Below, piece after piece: positions 60,443 to 64,000 of a stretch of 64,000 nt of DNA. Numbering within the stretch: position 1 is the first letter of the stretch; each line of letters opens with the position of its first letter. The notes below the pieces were generated by a model that was not told the origin of the DNA, did not search any database, and saw only the letters and a list, made by a program, of their open reading frames with translations. The position numbers and the translations under genes were made by a program. The DNA is from an uncultured Flavobacteriaceae bacterium (GTDB lineage: Bacteria > Bacteroidota > Bacteroidia > Flavobacteriales > Flavobacteriaceae), in contig CALSUE010000001.1 in NCBI GenBank assembly GCA_943789455.1, positions 760,001-824,000 on the forward strand, in the 5' to 3' direction.

Positions 60443-61282
60443 TTAAGGAATCCATTGTTTTGGAAAATTAGGTTTTCTTTTTTCTAAAAATGCATCTCTT
60501 CCTTCTTTTGCCTCATCTGTCATGTATGCTAAACGCGTGGCTTCACCTGCAAAAACTTGTTGCCCTACCATGCCATCATCAGTTAAATTCATTGCAAATT
60601 TCAGCATTTTGATAGAAGTAGGTGATTTTTCCAATATTTCTTGAGCCCATTGATAGGCTGTACTTTCTAGGTCATTATGTGGAATTACGGCATTTACCAT
60701 ACCCATATCATAAGCTTCTTGTGCAGAATAATTTCTCCCTAAAAAGAATATCTCTCTAGCTCTTTTCTGTCCTACCATTTTTGCTAGGTATGCAGAGCCA
60801 TAACCTCCATCAAAAGACGTAACATCTGCATCTGTTTGCTTAAAAATTGCATGTTCTTTAGAGGCTAATGTAAGATCACAAACTACATGTAAACTATGTC
60901 CTCCACCAACAGCCCAACCTGGCACAACAGCAATTACAGCTTTTGGCATAAACCTAATTAAGCGTTGTACTTCTAAAATATTTAATCTGTGATACCCATC
61001 GTCACCTACATAGCCTTGATGCCCTCTTGCTTTTTGATCTCCACCAGAACAAAATGAATATATACCATCCTTTGAAGAGGGGCCTTCAGCTGACAATAAA
61101 ACAACTCCAATTGAAGTATCTTCTCCTGCATCATAGAATGCATCATATAATTCACTAGTAGTTTTTGGACGAAAAGCATTTCTAACATCAGGTCTGTTAA
61201 AGGCAATCCTAGCAACACCATTTGATTTTTGATACGTGATATCCTCGTATTTTTTTACAGTAATCCATGAAGGCTCTATCAT
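60443..61282 (-). CDS. menB: 1,4-dihydroxy-2-naphthoyl-CoA synthase
   Basis: YEDITYQKSNGVARIAFNRPDVRNAFRP; CSGGDQKARGHQGYVGDDG; GWAVGGGHSLHVVCDLTLAS. Confidence 0.96.
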   Translation of the reverse strand: MIEPSWITVKKYEDITYQKSNGVARIAFNRPDVRNAFRPKTTSELYDAFYDAGEDTSIGVVLLSAEGPSSKDGIYSFCSGGDQKARGHQGYVGDDGYHRLNILEVQRLIRFMPKAVIAVVPGWAVGGGHSLHVVCDLTLASKEHAIFKQTDADVTSFDGGYGSAYLAKMVGQKRAREIFFLGRNYSAQEAYDMGMVNAVIPHNDLESTAYQWAQEILEKSPTSIKMLKFAMNLTDDGMVGQQVFAGEATRLAYMTDEAKEGRDAFLEKRKPNFPKQWIP

Positions 61283-61432
61283 AATTATAGATTTTTTTCG
61301 TTACTAAAAGTAAATAGTTCTTAAGATTGTAAAAATAAAACATTCCTAATTGACAAAAGCAACATTGCACCAATTTATATCCTCTTATTTTTTTAAATCA
61401 TTTATCTTTAACAAAAAAACAGCTCCTTATTT

Positions 61433-62596
61433 ATGAGAACACTTGTATCGCTTTTAATTTTATTTTCTATTTCATTGACTTTTGGTCAAAAAACAATTTA
61501 TAAAGAATATAATTCTGAGGTATTAAATGACACAAGAGACCTTTCTATTTATCTCCCAAAAAGTTATGACAAAGATTCTATTTCAAACTTTCCTCTAGCA
61601 ATTGTATTAGATGGTCATAAATTATTTGATGTCTATGTAGGAGCATCTAATTACTATGCTGAACTAGACCAAGCCCCAGAACAAATTGTTGTAGGAATAG
61701 ACATGAAAGCCTCAAGAAATAAAGATGCTGGATATGATATTATTAGTGGAAACCTAGATAACAATTCTGAGAATTTTTACCGATTTATCAGAGATGAAAT
61801 GATTCCTTATATAGAGGCCACTTTTAAAACCTCACCTTTTTTAACAATTGTAGGAGAAAGTTTAACCGCTAATTATATTACTCACTTTTTAAAAGAGGAA
61901 TATTCTATTTTTAATGCCTACATCTGTTTAAACCCAACATTGTCTAACACGATCATTAACCAAGTGGAATCCTATCAGCTTCAAGAACTGAGTTCTGAAG
62001 ACAATACTTTTTACTTCTACCTCTCGAGTAATCCGTTTAGCAATACCAAAAAGAAAGATAAAATTAAAAACTTTGGGAAAACTATAAAATCCTATGAAAT
62101 AGACAATTTTAACGTGGTTTTTGATGAACTAACGAGCTCTCCTAGTTCCTCTTCTTCTATTGGTGAAGGAATATTTAGGGCTTTCGCTAAAGTTTTTGAA
62201 ATTTATTCTGGAATAACAAAAACAGAATACAATGAAAAAGTTAAAAACTTAAGTCCTCCAGAAGCTATATCTTACCTAGAAATTAAATATTTAGATATTG
62301 AGTTTTTATTTGGTGCTAATATTGGAATTAGAAAAGCAGATGTCTTTGCTATAGAGGATATTATTTTAGATAAAGAAGGAGGAGATTATTTAGATGATTT
62401 TGGAAAAATGATTTTAAAACTTTTCCCCACTTCAGAAATGGGCCATTATTACTTGGGTAAATATTATGAGAGTGGTAAAGACTTTAAGCGAGCTTTACAA
62501 CAGTACCGACTAGGTTATGGTAAAATGAATCCTAGAGACCCAAACGCTGATTTATTTTATCAAAATGTAGAACGCTTAGTGAATAAGACTGATTAA
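61433..62596 (+). CDS. secreted alpha/beta hydrolase (esterase D-like) with C-terminal TPR-like segment
   Basis: Signal peptide; GES nucleophile elbow TIVGESLTANY; C-terminal GHYYLGKYYESGKDFKRALQQYRLGY. Confidence 0.85.
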   Translation: MRTLVSLLILFSISLTFGQKTIYKEYNSEVLNDTRDLSIYLPKSYDKDSISNFPLAIVLDGHKLFDVYVGASNYYAELDQAPEQIVVGIDMKASRNKDAGYDIISGNLDNNSENFYRFIRDEMIPYIEATFKTSPFLTIVGESLTANYITHFLKEEYSIFNAYICLNPTLSNTIINQVESYQLQELSSEDNTFYFYLSSNPFSNTKKKDKIKNFGKTIKSYEIDNFNVVFDELTSSPSSSSSIGEGIFRAFAKVFEIYSGITKTEYNEKVKNLSPPEAISYLEIKYLDIEFLFGANIGIRKADVFAIEDIILDKEGGDYLDDFGKMILKLFPTSEMGHYYLGKYYESGKDFKRALQQYRLGYGKMNPRDPNADLFYQNVERLVNKTD

Positions 62597-63009
62597 ACTT
62601 TTTCTATTCTATCTTGATGAAGAAGGACTTTCTTTTCTTTATAGAGGGCTCCCAAAGCTCTTTTAAAAGCTTTTTTACTCATTTGAAGATGAAATTTTAT
62701 GGATTCAGGAGAGCTTTTATCTGTAAGTTGTACTACTCCATTTTTTTGAGTTAGTTGATGTAAAATTTTAGCCTTATCATCTTCAATCGTATTTCTATAA
62801 CCTAATGGTCTTAGAGAGACATCAATTTTTTCATCTTCTCTTATATTTTTAATATACCCAACTGTAGTAATTCCTTCTTCTAAATCCGAAAAAACTTCAC
62901 TCTTGTATACCAACCCCTCAAAAGACTCTTCGATTAAAACAATAAAACCAAGGGATGTTTCCTTACCTATAATTATTGAAACTTTTTGACCTATTTCTAA
63001 CTCCATCAT
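62593..63009 (-). CDS. short S1-type RNA-binding/winged-helix protein (CvfB-like C-terminal half)
   Basis: VGYIKNIREDEKIDVSLRPLGY S1 strand; MSKKAFKRALGALYKEKKVLL winged-helix end. Confidence 0.7.
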   Translation of the reverse strand: MMELEIGQKVSIIIGKETSLGFIVLIEESFEGLVYKSEVFSDLEEGITTVGYIKNIREDEKIDVSLRPLGYRNTIEDDKAKILHQLTQKNGVVQLTDKSSPESIKFHLQMSKKAFKRALGALYKEKKVLLHQDRIEKV

Positions 63010-63011
63010 TC

Positions 63012-63995
63012 TTATTTTAAGTTGTTAATATATGCTTTTAAGACCAAATCATTTTGATCACTGGGAGTAAAGATCTCAAGGATTTTTGGTTTATCCGATT
63101 TTTCATAAAAACTGACTACTTCTTTTTCTAAAGAGTTTAAGTTGTGTGCAGTACTGTATTCAAATCCAAACATAGTAGACAAATGCTCCGCAGTTAAGCA
63201 ATGAGGTGTCTCAAAGTACTCTAAAGCAGAGGATTTTTTTGGTCCAGGAATAATTTTAAAAATTCCACCACCAGAATTATTAATTATTATTATTCTTACA
63301 TCTTTTGGAATATAATTATTCCATAGTGCATTGCTGTCATAAAAAAAACTCAAATCACCAGTAACTAAAGTCGTAGGTTTTTGTGTAGCATAAGCAGCAC
63401 CTAAAGCAGTACTAGTACTTCCATCTATTCCACTGGTTCCACGATTACAAAAAACAGTAATTGTTGAATTCATTTCAAATAATTGAGAATAACGAATAAT
63501 AGCACTGTTACTAAATTGTACCTCAGAAAAATCTGGAATAACTTTTAAAACCAAATCAAATACTTTTAAATCTGAATAGGGTGCAGTTTTAATATAATGA
63601 TTGTGTTTTGCTCTAGTTTGTTTTTTATAATGAGTCCATTTAGATTCATAATTACTCTTATTTTTATAATCTACAAGTTTATGGAAATTTTGAAAAAAAG
63701 TATAACTGTCAGTTTTAATGTGTTTACTTAAAGCCTGATAGGTATCAAAAGCCCTTAATTCATTAATATGCCAATGTTCTGTAGGCGAGTACTCTCGTAA
63801 AAATTTTTTTATTTTTTTTGAAACTATCAACCCACCAAATGTTAGCAGAATATCTGGTTGAAGTGAAGTAAATTCTTCCTTTGTTAGATTAAAAATAAGA
63901 TTGTCTATAGAGTTTATAAATCTTTTATTGTTAAGGTTAGAAGTAGTCTCTGTGAGCACTAATACAGATGGATCATCTGCAACTTTATCCAACAA
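63012..63995 (-). CDS. menD: 2-succinyl-5-enolpyruvyl-6-hydroxy-3-cyclohexene-1-carboxylate synthase, C-terminal part (runs off window)
   Basis: FCNRGTSGIDGSTSTALGAAYATQKPTTLVTGDLSFFYDSNALWN ThDP motif; ORF open at right edge. Confidence 0.92.
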   Translation of the reverse strand: MLDKVADDPSVLVLTETTSNLNNKRFINSIDNLIFNLTKEEFTSLQPDILLTFGGLIVSKKIKKFLREYSPTEHWHINELRAFDTYQALSKHIKTDSYTFFQNFHKLVDYKNKSNYESKWTHYKKQTRAKHNHYIKTAPYSDLKVFDLVLKVIPDFSEVQFSNSAIIRYSQLFEMNSTITVFCNRGTSGIDGSTSTALGAAYATQKPTTLVTGDLSFFYDSNALWNNYIPKDVRIIIINNSGGGIFKIIPGPKKSSALEYFETPHCLTAEHLSTMFGFEYSTAHNLNSLEKEVVSFYEKSDKPKILEIFTPSDQNDLVLKAYINNLK

Positions 63996-64000
63996 GATTT

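Noticed and set aside
1-64000. CRISPR arrays, transposons, prophage, toxin-antitoxin or defence islands
   Set aside because: No spaced direct repeats, transposase/integrase motifs, phage structural genes or defence-family proteins recognised in any frame.

Overview
AT-rich chromosomal window typical of a marine Flavobacteriaceae (Bacteroidota) genome. It is mostly densely packed core genes: gldF/gldG, purC-phoH, dnaN, gyrA divergent from clpC, accA, tgt-lptG-like, ftsY with rpmB/rpmG and a DUF4295 small protein, cinA, menB, and menD running off the right edge. Three tRNA genes (Ser-GCT, Pro-TGG, Arg-TCT) lie on the minus strand. I found no CRISPR array, transposase, integrase, phage module or recognisable defence island, and no clearly new multi-gene system. 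The most unusual items are: (i) an ORF missed by the track, encoding a 32-aa single-TM protein 2 nt upstream of an SSS-family symporter, inside a PIG-L / symporter / Gfo-Idh / GNAT operon; (ii) a secreted/membrane-anchored protein of unknown function made of two tandem copies of a ~190-aa domain; (iii) a degraded penicillin acylase-like gene with an early TAG and two +1 frameshifts 20 bp apart; (iv) a 17-bp duplicate of the tRNA-Arg 3' end bounding a GC-rich, hairpin-containing segment (att-like scar); (v) a sigma54-like -24/-12 motif plus an inverted repeat upstream of clpC. All calls come from reading the sequence and the supplied translations. No database search was run.
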